Shown here one piece after another: positions 8,604-16,488 of a DNA stretch of 42,043 nucleotides. Made by a program: the position numbers and the translations under genes. Source of the DNA: an uncultured Alteromonadaceae bacterium. Lineage in GTDB: Bacteria; Pseudomonadota; Gammaproteobacteria; Enterobacterales; Alteromonadaceae. The first letter of the stretch is position 1; every line of letters starts with the position of its first letter. The stretch is taken from NCBI GenBank assembly GCA_938085045.1, contig CALKGI010000043.1:1-42043 (forward strand), read 5' to 3'. Below the pieces are notes generated by a model. It saw nothing but the letters and a program-made list of their open reading frames with translations, was not told the DNA's origin and did no database searches.

Positions 8604-9320
8604 CTACACTTTAACAAAAGTCCAAAAACTGTAACTACATTTCATCACGCCTTGGTCAATTTGATAATCAACCAGCGGGTAGTTTTCAATTTCTATCGGG
8701 TTACCATCTGCGCCAACCAGCACATCAACGACAAAAATCGGTTGTTGTTTAACAATGCGAAAGCGCTCAGCCAGCAGGTTTTCGAGTTCTTTTGTTTCGG
8801 TATTAAATCCGCGTAGGTTTTTGGCCATGACCGCTTCGTTTTGACCATAAAAATCCACATAGTTATGATTTAGGTCCGGCAACAGCAAAACACCATCTTG
8901 TTTTAACACTTTGTCTATTTGGGCTGATAGCTTTTTAACATCGTTGTCGTCTTGAAAACAACCAAACAATCCTGAGCACACCACTATGTCGAAAAAGTTT
9001 TCTTCAAAGGGCATATTCATAGCGTCACCAACCTGAAAATTCATTGCCGCTGGAGACAAGCGTTTACAGCGATCAACACCCGATTGAGACATTTCGATAC
9101 CATAGCAATTTTCAGGTGGCACATTCATTTCAGCAAAAAAGCGTAACTTGTCGCCACCGCCACAACCGGGCTCTAGTACTTTGTAATTTTTCAAATCGGT
9201 TTTGCCCAATTTGACCAACATGTCGATAAAATATTTAGTGACTCGGTGACGATTAAAGTGGCGGGATATATCTGTCTTACTCAGTTGCGGGATGTCATCG
9301 TTGTAATTGAAAGTACTCAC
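8604..9320 (-). CDS. class I SAM-dependent methyltransferase (paralogue A)
   Basis: 238 residues; GTG start with a strong AAGGAG site 9 nt upstream. Motif I is LEPGCGGGDK (about residues 49-58); it is followed by 'CYGIEMSQSGVDRCKRLSP' (acidic residue that binds the SAM ribose), 'GDAMNMPFEENFFDIVVCSGLF' and a post-motif 'VLKQDGVLLLPDLN'. It is a soluble Methyltransf_11/25-type enzyme with unknown acceptor. It is clearly homologous over its whole length to the divergently transcribed methyltransferase at 9564, sharing for example LGKTD, PENCYG, CKRLSPA and SGLFGCF. Its position in the island suggests O- or N-methylation of a glycan or of a nucleotide-sugar intermediate. Confidence 0.85.
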   Translation of the reverse strand: MSTFNYNDDIPQLSKTDISRHFNRHRVTKYFIDMLVKLGKTDLKNYKVLEPGCGGGDKLRFFAEMNVPPENCYGIEMSQSGVDRCKRLSPAAMNFQVGDAMNMPFEENFFDIVVCSGLFGCFQDDNDVKKLSAQIDKVLKQDGVLLLPDLNHNYVDFYGQNEAVMAKNLRGFNTETKELENLLAERFRIVKQQPIFVVDVLVGADGNPIEIENYPLVDYQIDQGVMKCSYSFWTFVKV

Positions 9321-9563
9321 TGGGTACGGCTCCTTGAACGGTGCGCCTTATGCTATTGATATTATTGGCGCGATTGCTCGAAAATGAGCATCTATGTTAT
9401 CAAAACTCTGGCGTAATACTAGTGGCAAAGTCGGGTCTATTGACTACAGGTTTTGTATTGCGGATAAAGTGGTTGTACACTGCAAAAAGTTAGTTAGTGG
9501 ACTGTATTGACGGTTCAATAGATTTCGCCACAATATAACTGTTTATTCTTTGGAGCAAAATGA
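9321..9563. promoter_or_regulatory. divergent promoter region between two paralogous methyltransferases
   Basis: 243 nt between two divergently transcribed genes, so both promoters should be here. A short palindrome tgctc-gaaaat-gagca (about 9375-9390) may be an operator. A TTGACG-like -35 occurs near 9507 on the plus strand, but no -10 at standard spacing stands out. No sigma-54 or sigma-28 signature was found. Confidence 0.35.
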
Positions 9564-10310
9564 ATGAAAACCTTTCGTTATGGTCATGACGCCCAAGCCT
9601 TGCTTAGTGAGTCCGACCTTTTTGTATTGTTCAATAACTATCGTGTCTATAAATATATTATCGGGATATTGGTCGCGCTAGGCAAAACCGATTTTCCAAA
9701 TTACACAATATTAGAACCGGGCTGCGGCAGTGGTAGCAAATTACGTTTTTTAACCGAATGCCGAGCAAAACCCGAAAATTGCTATGGCCTTGAAATGAGC
9801 ACAAGTGCTGTTGAGTTGTGTAAAAGACTCTCGCCAGCGGTGATGAATTTCGAACAGGGGTCTGCGCTGGCTATGCCTTATGACGATGATAAGTTTGATA
9901 TTGTTATTTGCTCAGGGCTGTTTGGTTGCTTTAATGTTGACCAAGATGTAGAGCGACTATCTGGTGAAATAGACAGGGTGCTCAAAAACGATGGCATTTT
10001 GGTTGTGATAGACATCAATGAAAATTTCGATAATTTTTACGCCAATACGCCAGCGGTAATGGCAAAAAAACTGCGCATTTATGATTCTCAAAATGGAGAG
10101 CTTGAAGGGCTACTTGAAGATAAGTTCACTGTGGTTAGCCGGTTACCCGCTTTTGCCATTGATAACTACTTAAAGCCAGACGGTACGCCGGCAGAAGTGA
10201 GCGATTTACCAATGATAGACAAAGACATTGATGAAGGAAAACAAGATTGCGCTTATACGCTGTGGGTGTTCTTTAAGAAAACAGATGATGATGCGCCAAG
10301 TGATGGGTGA
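9564..10310 (+). CDS. class I SAM-dependent methyltransferase (paralogue B)
   Basis: 248 residues; the ATG has GGAG 8 nt upstream. Motif I LEPGCGSGSK lies around residues 49-58; next come 'CYGLEMSTSAVELCKRLSP', 'GSALAMPYDDDKFDIVICSGLFGCF' and 'VLKNDGILVVIDIN'. It matches paralogue A (8604-9320) along the whole chain, including the unusual C-terminal part after the Rossmann core ('AVMAKKLRIYDSQNGELEGLLEDKF' versus 'AVMAKNLRGFNTETKELENLLAERF'). It therefore arose by duplication with inversion. The acceptor is unknown. It is followed by a terminator-like hairpin at 10391-10414 and so is probably monocistronic. Confidence 0.85.
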   Translation: MKTFRYGHDAQALLSESDLFVLFNNYRVYKYIIGILVALGKTDFPNYTILEPGCGSGSKLRFLTECRAKPENCYGLEMSTSAVELCKRLSPAVMNFEQGSALAMPYDDDKFDIVICSGLFGCFNVDQDVERLSGEIDRVLKNDGILVVIDINENFDNFYANTPAVMAKKLRIYDSQNGELEGLLEDKFTVVSRLPAFAIDNYLKPDGTPAEVSDLPMIDKDIDEGKQDCAYTLWVFFKKTDDDAPSDG

Positions 10311-10390
10311 GTATTGAAAGGGTGAAGGGTGAAAGGGGAAAAAGATGGATAGCCCCGCCCGTTTATCTCACTCATTTGCTGGTTTTAAGC

Positions 10391-10414
10391 GTCTGTGTCA
10401 GGCTTGATACAGAC
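10391..10414 (+). terminator. probable terminator after methyltransferase B
   Basis: gtctgtgtca (10391-10400) pairs with tgatacagac (10405-10414), with a single G-T wobble and a 4-nt loop; tttcaaatt follows. The U-tract is short. Confidence 0.5.
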
Positions 10415-10439
10415 TTTCAAATTACTGTGAGCTAGCTTT

Positions 10440-11321
10440 ATGATCCCATTAAAACGAACGATTATCGGCATTGCTCTGTCTTTGTTGGTCACCTCAGCTT
10501 TTGCCAATGATTCAACATGTGCTTGGCCTGAAGCCCTTCAAACCGATATCAATTCATTGAAGAGCCTGCATGTTAAACAAGACAGTAAAACACTATTAGA
10601 ACTTTCAACAACTTATCAAGCCATAGGTATGGGCGAAAAGGCGCTTAAGTTTGCCACTAAGGCCATTGAACAAATGCCAAAATCAGGTTCGGCGCAAGTT
10701 GCAAAGGTTCATGCATTACATTTACTTGGCAAGGTCGACGAGGCTTTGGCATTGGCCCAAAAGGTCTATTTTGACAAGTCTATTGAGTTCACCAGCCGGG
10801 GCATGAAAAGCTGGTTGAGGCATTCTATTTTGGCCATGTATCTTGAAGGCGGCAAGCTTGATGCGGCCGAACAGATGATAATGAAGCAATACCCAGATGT
10901 GTTGGCTTTGATGGATAAATCGGTAGAGCCGCTTTCGCTGAAACTCGGCATTCCCATTCATACCCTTGAGCCTTTGATTTATATTTACCGCAATACAGGT
11001 AGGGCCAAGCAAGCAAACCGTTTGGCTAGGCATTTAAAAGGATTTTCGGCCAAGTCGTTTTTTGAAGTTGAATCTGACAAATTGCAAGCCACCCAACATT
11101 GGCTATTGGCATCACTTTGGGCTGGCGTGCCGCTTGGTAACGACAAGATTGTGGCCTCGTTACGCAGGGCTTATGAGCAAGGTTTTTTGATGGGGTGGCG
11201 GTTTAACTACCAGCATCATCCGGTGTTTTGGCCATTACATCAAGATGCCGGGTTTATGAAATTGATTGAACAAATCGAGGGTGATATGACGCGGGCGAGA
11301 GCGTGTTTGAATCAAGTGTAG
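10440..11321 (+). CDS. exported TPR-repeat protein
   Basis: 293 residues with a signal peptide (MIPLKRTIIGIALSLLVTSAFA, cleavage before NDSTC). The mature chain is alpha-helical. Helical pairs around residues 55-115 ('LLELSTTYQAIGMGEKALKFATKAIEQMPKSGSAQVAKVHALHLLGKVDEALALAQKVY') are degenerate tetratricopeptide repeats, and 'YIYRNTGRAKQANRLARHLKG' is a further one. The C-terminal 'GFLMGWRFNYQHHPVFWPLHQDAGFMKLIEQI' resembles the ends of TPR proteins fused to regulators in gammaproteobacteria. It is probably a periplasmic scaffold; partner unknown. It sits alone on the plus strand between methyltransferase genes and ends at hairpins before the convergent operon. Confidence 0.65.
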   Translation: MIPLKRTIIGIALSLLVTSAFANDSTCAWPEALQTDINSLKSLHVKQDSKTLLELSTTYQAIGMGEKALKFATKAIEQMPKSGSAQVAKVHALHLLGKVDEALALAQKVYFDKSIEFTSRGMKSWLRHSILAMYLEGGKLDAAEQMIMKQYPDVLALMDKSVEPLSLKLGIPIHTLEPLIYIYRNTGRAKQANRLARHLKGFSAKSFFEVESDKLQATQHWLLASLWAGVPLGNDKIVASLRRAYEQGFLMGWRFNYQHHPVFWPLHQDAGFMKLIEQIEGDMTRARACLNQV

Positions 11322-11350
11322 TTTAGGTCTAAAACAAAGGCCCCGTAGGG

Positions 11351-11374
11351 GGTAGACTCCTGTGTCTACCTTTT
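11351..11374 (+). terminator. probable rho-independent terminator
   Basis: ggtagac (11351-11357) and gtctacc (11364-11370) form a 7-bp stem with a 6-nt loop, followed directly by TTTT. It lies 29 nt after the TPR gene. Confidence 0.6.
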
Positions 11375-11413
11375 ATGAAATTTGCATTATCTATCAATGT
11401 GATACGTATTCAA

Positions 11414-11435
11414 GGGCAATCACGGGGGATTGCCC
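11414..11435. repeat. 8-bp stem hairpin between convergent genes
   Basis: gggcaatc (11414-11421) pairs with gattgccc (11428-11435) around acgggg. It may terminate the minus-strand methyltransferase/GSCFA operon, whose last gene ends at 11480. A U-tract is not evident. Confidence 0.4.
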
Positions 11436-11479
11436 CCAATGCCAAATCCATTAAAGCTACAGATTGTTGCACCATTAGG

Positions 11480-12172
11480 TTACTTTGCTTTTTGCGCTTG
11501 AATAATCAAATACTCTATCCACTGGGTTTGGTTCGCATAAGAGCGTTGCTGCTTTTCAACATTACTATTAACCAGCCCCGCATTAGTCATCAATTTTCGC
11601 GCCTCGTTACCCGCCAAAAAACACGTAGGACCATTGCCTGCAAGCGGGTAGCCTGCGGCGATGTCGGTGACCGTACAGTGGTCGATATAGCTGTCAGCTG
11701 TACGCCCTGATATTGAGTTTTCGCCCAGATGATACGAGAAAAACTTGCCACCGGGTTTGAGCGTACGATTGACTTCGCTGTAGGCCAATTTGTGCTGGGC
11801 ATAATTTAAATGCTGCATCGAAACCACATCAACAATGGCGTCGAAATAGTCGGCTTCGAAGGGGAGTTTGGTCATATCGGCCAATTCGAGTTTGGCCTCA
11901 ACCTGCCAGCTGGCCAGCATGTTTTTGCAAAAATCTATGCCTGTTGGAGCAAAATCAATACCGTACGTGTCGAAACCTTCTTTGGCTATTAACCATAAAT
12001 TGGCGCCTGAACCACAACCTAATTCTAATATGCGTATTGATTTGCGCTCACCTGCGGGAATGGAAAAATAATTGCCCGCCAAAAAACCGATTAACGATTC
12101 GTTAGGGTAGCGGCGCTGCGAGCCAAAGCCGCTGTCTTGGTATTGTCTTTCGAATGCTTCGCGTTCACTCAT
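11480..12172 (-). CDS. class I SAM-dependent methyltransferase, last gene of the GSCFA operon
   Basis: 230 residues. Motif I ILELGCGSGANLW (about residues 47-59), then 'TYGIDFAPTGIDFCK', 'ADMTKLPFEADYFDAIVDVVSMQHL' and 'TLKPGGKFFSYHLGE' give a complete Methyltransf_11-type core. Its start codon overlaps the stop of the preceding dioxygenase-GSCFA gene by one base (TAATG), so translation is coupled. The same operon has three dioxygenase-GSCFA proteins, so it probably modifies the same compound, for example by methylating a hydroxyl or acid. The acceptor cannot be read from sequence. It is not closely related to the pair at 8604 and 9564. Confidence 0.85.
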   Translation of the reverse strand: MSEREAFERQYQDSGFGSQRRYPNESLIGFLAGNYFSIPAGERKSIRILELGCGSGANLWLIAKEGFDTYGIDFAPTGIDFCKNMLASWQVEAKLELADMTKLPFEADYFDAIVDVVSMQHLNYAQHKLAYSEVNRTLKPGGKFFSYHLGENSISGRTADSYIDHCTVTDIAAGYPLAGNGPTCFLAGNEARKLMTNAGLVNSNVEKQQRSYANQTQWIEYLIIQAQKAK

Positions 12173-14334
12173 TAACTATCTTGCTCCGGTTTGATGAAGA
12201 TTTGTTTAAACATATCAACCACTTGCTCAACTGTCGATTTTTTGACGTGGCGGGTATCTATGTCCCAAGCGTCTTTGATGCATTCGGTGACCAACTCGTA
12301 ACTGGGCAGGTAATACATATCTTCGTTGTTGTTGACCAACTCTTCTGCGCTGACCCTTAATATTGACTTTGAATGGGTGTTGGCAGTAATAACATGATGA
12401 GTCTCGCCTCGGCCCGTGGCCAAAAATGGAATGGGGGAGACGCTAATGATCAGTTTAAAATTGGGGTTGTGCTGTTTAACTATGTCGAAAAATGCCTGAA
12501 TATTGGCGATGTTCTCTTCTACCGTCAATGTTTTATGCGTTACGTAAGGGTACATGTTTGCACGTGGATTACGCGACATTACCGTGCCATCTCTGAATGA
12601 CCAACACTCGTTTAGGCCTAGTGTGATGATAAACACTTCAACCTGTTCGAGTGCCGCGCGGGTGGCGGCAATATGCTTGTGATAGTCTTTTTTATAGGCG
12701 TCTGAATTAAAAAACAGCACGCTTTCGCGATAGGGGTCTACCCAACCACCATCGGGTTGTTGGAACAAAATTTGTTTGGTTTTTGTCACCCCAAAGGCGC
12801 GCTCAGCCAGTTGGCGAAAGCTGGGGGTGTTGAACAATATGCCGTAGTTGGCGCAGAATTTTGCGTATTTGTCGCCCGCCCGGTAACCGTCTACGCCAAA
12901 ACCGGCATTTGGGTCGTCGTTTCTTTCGGTGACTACGTAGTTAAACCCCATTTCTTGAAAGACTCGGGCAATTTCAAAGGCAAAGCAGCTGCCCGCTGAA
13001 CCTATGGGTGTGTTGGCGTTCATGATGGGGTGTGTTTGTACAAAGGGCAGTTGGTCGTATTTTGAGCCTGGGTGTTCAGGATGATCTGGCATTGGCCAGA
13101 ATATCCCTTGGCTGCTGGGTTTATCTTTAGGGCTGTAGCGGGTAATGCTGTCTTGCAACTCGGCTTCATAATTGGCCAGTTGGGCCAGATTGCGAATGTT
13201 GTTTACGCCAAGTTCACCCTCCCAGTTTATGCTGTCGCGCGTTGAGGTTTTAAGCACATTCATTAACGCATTAATAGAGTTAAGTTGGCTGAGCTTTGGA
13301 TCGCTTTTGATCAACTGGGTGTACATTTTATTGGCTTGTTCTTGGTCTTTGTACATGTTTTGAATCAGCCACCTGAGCTGATCGCGAGATTGTATGCCGT
13401 TGATTGACGGAATTAAAACTTGATCTTCATAGGCTCTTGGCCGGTCTTCAACTTGGCTCATGATATTTTTTGCCCAGCCATTTGCAAAGTCAACGCAGTG
13501 GTTTTGCACCGGTTGAATGTGCTCCATGGCATGTTCCCAGTGAAACGGTGAAGGGACAAAGCACAGCTGCAATACGTGGCGGTTTTTTAGCTCAGGCACT
13601 TTACCAATGTGCGCCAATTGATTGGGATTAAACAACAAAGCATCACCGGCTTTAATGTCATCATACATTTTTGGCTTAATTTCGATGTCTTTGGCCCGGC
13701 CTAAAGGGCCCAGATCGTCGGTGCGCAAGCTGATGTCGCAAAAGATATACCCGGTGTCTTTGAGCTTGTCGGTGGTGGGTTTATCTAAAAACCGCGTATT
13801 GCCAAGGTGTTCTTCATACGGATTAAGGTAAATCAGCATTTTAAGGTGTCTGGCTGGCCCGCCGTCACAATGCCAATAAGATGAATACGAACGCCGTTCT
13901 CTGTCTGTAAAGGTTGGCGTATCAAGGTATGAGTACCACAACAGGTTGTATTCACTGTTAAAGTACGAACAAAGCTGACTGTCGATATTGTCATTTAAAA
14001 TAAGCGGCAATAATGACTTCATTATTTGCGGCTCTTTCAGCGCTTCGGGGTTGTTGGCATGCTCGTTCATCAGCATTTGGCACAAATCGACCGGAATAAC
14101 TTCTCTTAGGCAGGTTAGGTGCTTTTTGGCTACTTCACATTCACGGGTGACATAATTACGGTCAAATCGGTCTTGCGCCAGTTTGTGCAATTCAGTGTAG
14201 CCGCTTTTTTTGTCGAAGTGGCTGCGAAGGTCGTACTGGTGCCCAGGCACCAGATAATAGGTCTGGTCTTCTAATTGTTCGACGACTTCGTTCACATCAA
14301 ACATGTTGTTAAATCTACGTCTGCGAATTTCCAT
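12172..14334 (-). CDS. 2OG-Fe(II) dioxygenase-like / GSCFA fusion protein, copy 1
   Basis: 720 residues from the ATG at 14334. A GTG nine bases earlier overlaps the previous stop, but the ATG aligns with the starts of the two paralogues. Residues about 70-265 resemble phytanoyl-CoA/2-oxoglutarate Fe(II) dioxygenases: 'YWHCD' supplies the metal His and Asp (155, 157), 'NQLAHIG' the distal His (242) and 'RHVLQL' the Arg for 2-oxoglutarate (252). Residues about 440-720 are a GSCFA domain: GSAGSCFA, LGLNECW and DTRH match blocks I, III and V of SGNH hydrolases. This suggests hydroxylation plus acyl transfer or deacylation on one substrate. It is downstream of copy 2 and coupled to a methyltransferase. 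Closest paralogues are the next two genes. Confidence 0.8.
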   Translation of the reverse strand: MEIRRRRFNNMFDVNEVVEQLEDQTYYLVPGHQYDLRSHFDKKSGYTELHKLAQDRFDRNYVTRECEVAKKHLTCLREVIPVDLCQMLMNEHANNPEALKEPQIMKSLLPLILNDNIDSQLCSYFNSEYNLLWYSYLDTPTFTDRERRSYSSYWHCDGGPARHLKMLIYLNPYEEHLGNTRFLDKPTTDKLKDTGYIFCDISLRTDDLGPLGRAKDIEIKPKMYDDIKAGDALLFNPNQLAHIGKVPELKNRHVLQLCFVPSPFHWEHAMEHIQPVQNHCVDFANGWAKNIMSQVEDRPRAYEDQVLIPSINGIQSRDQLRWLIQNMYKDQEQANKMYTQLIKSDPKLSQLNSINALMNVLKTSTRDSINWEGELGVNNIRNLAQLANYEAELQDSITRYSPKDKPSSQGIFWPMPDHPEHPGSKYDQLPFVQTHPIMNANTPIGSAGSCFAFEIARVFQEMGFNYVVTERNDDPNAGFGVDGYRAGDKYAKFCANYGILFNTPSFRQLAERAFGVTKTKQILFQQPDGGWVDPYRESVLFFNSDAYKKDYHKHIAATRAALEQVEVFIITLGLNECWSFRDGTVMSRNPRANMYPYVTHKTLTVEENIANIQAFFDIVKQHNPNFKLIISVSPIPFLATGRGETHHVITANTHSKSILRVSAEELVNNNEDMYYLPSYELVTECIKDAWDIDTRHVKKSTVEQVVDMFKQIFIKPEQDS

Positions 14335-14339
14335 GAGAG

Positions 14340-16478
14340 TCACTTGATAAAAATTTGTTTGAACATGGCGACCACTTGTTCAACGGTGGTTTTTTTGACA
14401 TGCCGGGTGTCGATTTCCCAGGCATCTTCTATGCATTCCATCACCAGTTCATAACTGGGTAGGTAATAAACATCTTCGTTTTTGGCGACCAATTGTTCAG
14501 CCGTAATTTTCAGCACTGATTTTGAATGGGTATTGGCGGCAATAACGTGTTTTTCTTTGGCTCTGCCAGTGGCCAAAAATGGGATTGGCGACACGCTGAT
14601 GATCAGTTTAAATTTGGGATTGTGCTGTTTAACTATGTCGTAAAAAGCCTGAATGTTTGCGACGTTTTCGGCCACTGTTAAGGTTTTGTGCTTAACGTAC
14701 GGATACATATTGCCACGAGGATTGCGTGACATGACCGAACCATCACGAAACTCCCAGCATTCGTTTAATCCAAGGGTAATAATAAACACTTCGACTTGCT
14801 CTAGTGCGGTGCGAGTAGCGCTGATGTGACGCGGATAATCTTCTTCATAAGATTCGGTATTGAAGAACATCACGCCTTCGCGATAGGGGTCTACCCAGCC
14901 ACCTTCTGGTAATTGAAATAAACTGCGTTTAGTCGGTTTTACGTCAAAGGCTCGCTCGGCCAGTTGTTTGAAGCTTGGGGTGTTGAATAAAATACCGTAG
15001 TTGGCGCTGAATTTGGCATTGGTATCCCCTGGGTTGTAACCGGCAATCACTACGCCCGATTCAGGGTTGTCGTTTCGCTCTGTCACCACATAGTTGTACC
15101 CCGATTCTTGAAATACCCGCGCAATTTCAAAGGCAAAACAACTGCCCGCAGAACCGATAGGTGTGGCGATATCCATGATTGGGTGTTTGTTGACAAATGG
15201 CAAGGCATCGAATTTAGACATTGGGTGATTCGGGTGGTCTGGCATTGGCCAGAAAATCGCTGAAGGGTTGTTTTTACCCTCGCCAGTATAGCGGGTTTTA
15301 CTGTGATGAAACGATTGTTCGTATTGGGTTAGTTGAGCTAGGTTACGCACATGCTCTAGGCCTAGTTCACCTTCCCAATTAATGGTGTTTAAAGCGGTGT
15401 CTTTAAGGTAGAGAATAAGCGATTCAACAGAGTTTACTTGCACTCGGTGTGGGTCGGCCTGTGTAAGGCGGTGGTAAATTACTTGCGCATAATCGCCTTC
15501 GGTAAAAATGTTGTTGAGCAACCAATTGAGTTGTTGGCTTGAATCAATACCGCCGCCAGCGGGGATTAATAACTGGTCTTCAAGTTCTACACTTTGACTT
15601 TCCACGTAGTCGAGCATTATGTCTGCTACGCCATCAAAAGGGCTACAAAAAGTTTGCACGGGCAACACGCTTTGTTGGGTAAACTGCCAGTGGTAAGGGC
15701 TTGGTACAAAACACAGTTGCAGTACGTGGCGATCATCAAGTTCGGGGATTTTGCCGATGTGAGCCAATTGATTGGGGTTAAACAGCAAAGCGTCACCTGC
15801 ACGAATACTCTCATACATGGTTTCAGTCATATCAATATCGCGGTCGCGACACAAAGGGCCGATGTCGTCTGTGCGTTTACTGACAGAGCAGAAGATATAA
15901 CCGGCTTTTTTGAGTTTATCAGTGCTTTGTTTGCTCAAAAACTTGGTATTGCCTAGATGAGTGTCGTAATCGTTGAGGTAAATCAACATCTTAAGGTGTT
16001 TTTCGGGTCCTAAGTCACAATGCCAGTAAGAGGAGTGAGAACGGTCTTCAAGACCCGGTGCTGTTTGTAAATACGAATACCACATGAGCGTATATTCGCT
16101 GCCAAAATAAGAGCAAATTTGGCTGTCGATATCCTCAGACAAAATCAGTGGCAATAGACTTTGTATCACTTGTGGATGTTTAATTGCGTCAGGATTTTCT
16201 TTGTTTTGGCTAATAAGTTGGCCGCATAAGTCGGCTGGTAACACCATTTTTTGCAGGCTTTGGTGCTTTTTAGTTAACTCACAAGGTTTGACCACGTATT
16301 GACGGTCAAATTGCTGTTGTGACGCGGTGTTGAGTTCGCCAAAACGCTGTTTCTTTTCAATTAACGCACGTAAACCGTGATGATGGTCGGGTACCAGATG
16401 ATATTGCTCATTTTCATATTGCACGTTGAGCACATTGAGTTCGGGTTCATCAGGAAATTTTACTTTGCCAAATTGCAT
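14340..16478 (-). CDS. 2OG-Fe(II) dioxygenase-like / GSCFA fusion protein, copy 2
   Basis: 712 residues, collinear with copies 1 and 3 from the first to the last residue. The dioxygenase triad is intact (H153 and D155 in YWHCD, H240 in NQLAHIG) with Arg250 in DRHVLQL. The middle linker (about 280-400) is the most divergent part between the copies. The GSCFA part keeps GSAGSCFAFEIARVFQE, LGLNECWEFRDGSVMSRNPR and the C-terminal DTRHVKKTTVEQVV, so the putative Ser, Asn and Asp/His catalytic positions are all present. Its stop is 10 nt downstream of copy 3's end region and 5 nt before the ATG of copy 1, showing a compact operon. No signal peptide: cytoplasmic. Confidence 0.8.
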   Translation of the reverse strand: MQFGKVKFPDEPELNVLNVQYENEQYHLVPDHHHGLRALIEKKQRFGELNTASQQQFDRQYVVKPCELTKKHQSLQKMVLPADLCGQLISQNKENPDAIKHPQVIQSLLPLILSEDIDSQICSYFGSEYTLMWYSYLQTAPGLEDRSHSSYWHCDLGPEKHLKMLIYLNDYDTHLGNTKFLSKQSTDKLKKAGYIFCSVSKRTDDIGPLCRDRDIDMTETMYESIRAGDALLFNPNQLAHIGKIPELDDRHVLQLCFVPSPYHWQFTQQSVLPVQTFCSPFDGVADIMLDYVESQSVELEDQLLIPAGGGIDSSQQLNWLLNNIFTEGDYAQVIYHRLTQADPHRVQVNSVESLILYLKDTALNTINWEGELGLEHVRNLAQLTQYEQSFHHSKTRYTGEGKNNPSAIFWPMPDHPNHPMSKFDALPFVNKHPIMDIATPIGSAGSCFAFEIARVFQESGYNYVVTERNDNPESGVVIAGYNPGDTNAKFSANYGILFNTPSFKQLAERAFDVKPTKRSLFQLPEGGWVDPYREGVMFFNTESYEEDYPRHISATRTALEQVEVFIITLGLNECWEFRDGSVMSRNPRGNMYPYVKHKTLTVAENVANIQAFYDIVKQHNPKFKLIISVSPIPFLATGRAKEKHVIAANTHSKSVLKITAEQLVAKNEDVYYLPSYELVMECIEDAWEIDTRHVKKTTVEQVVAMFKQIFIK

Positions 16479-16488
16479 GATTTTAGCC

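Noticed and set aside
9370-9385. Sigma-54-like TTGGCGCGATTGC in the methyltransferase intergenic region
   Set aside because: Spacing between GG and GC is too short (7 nt).
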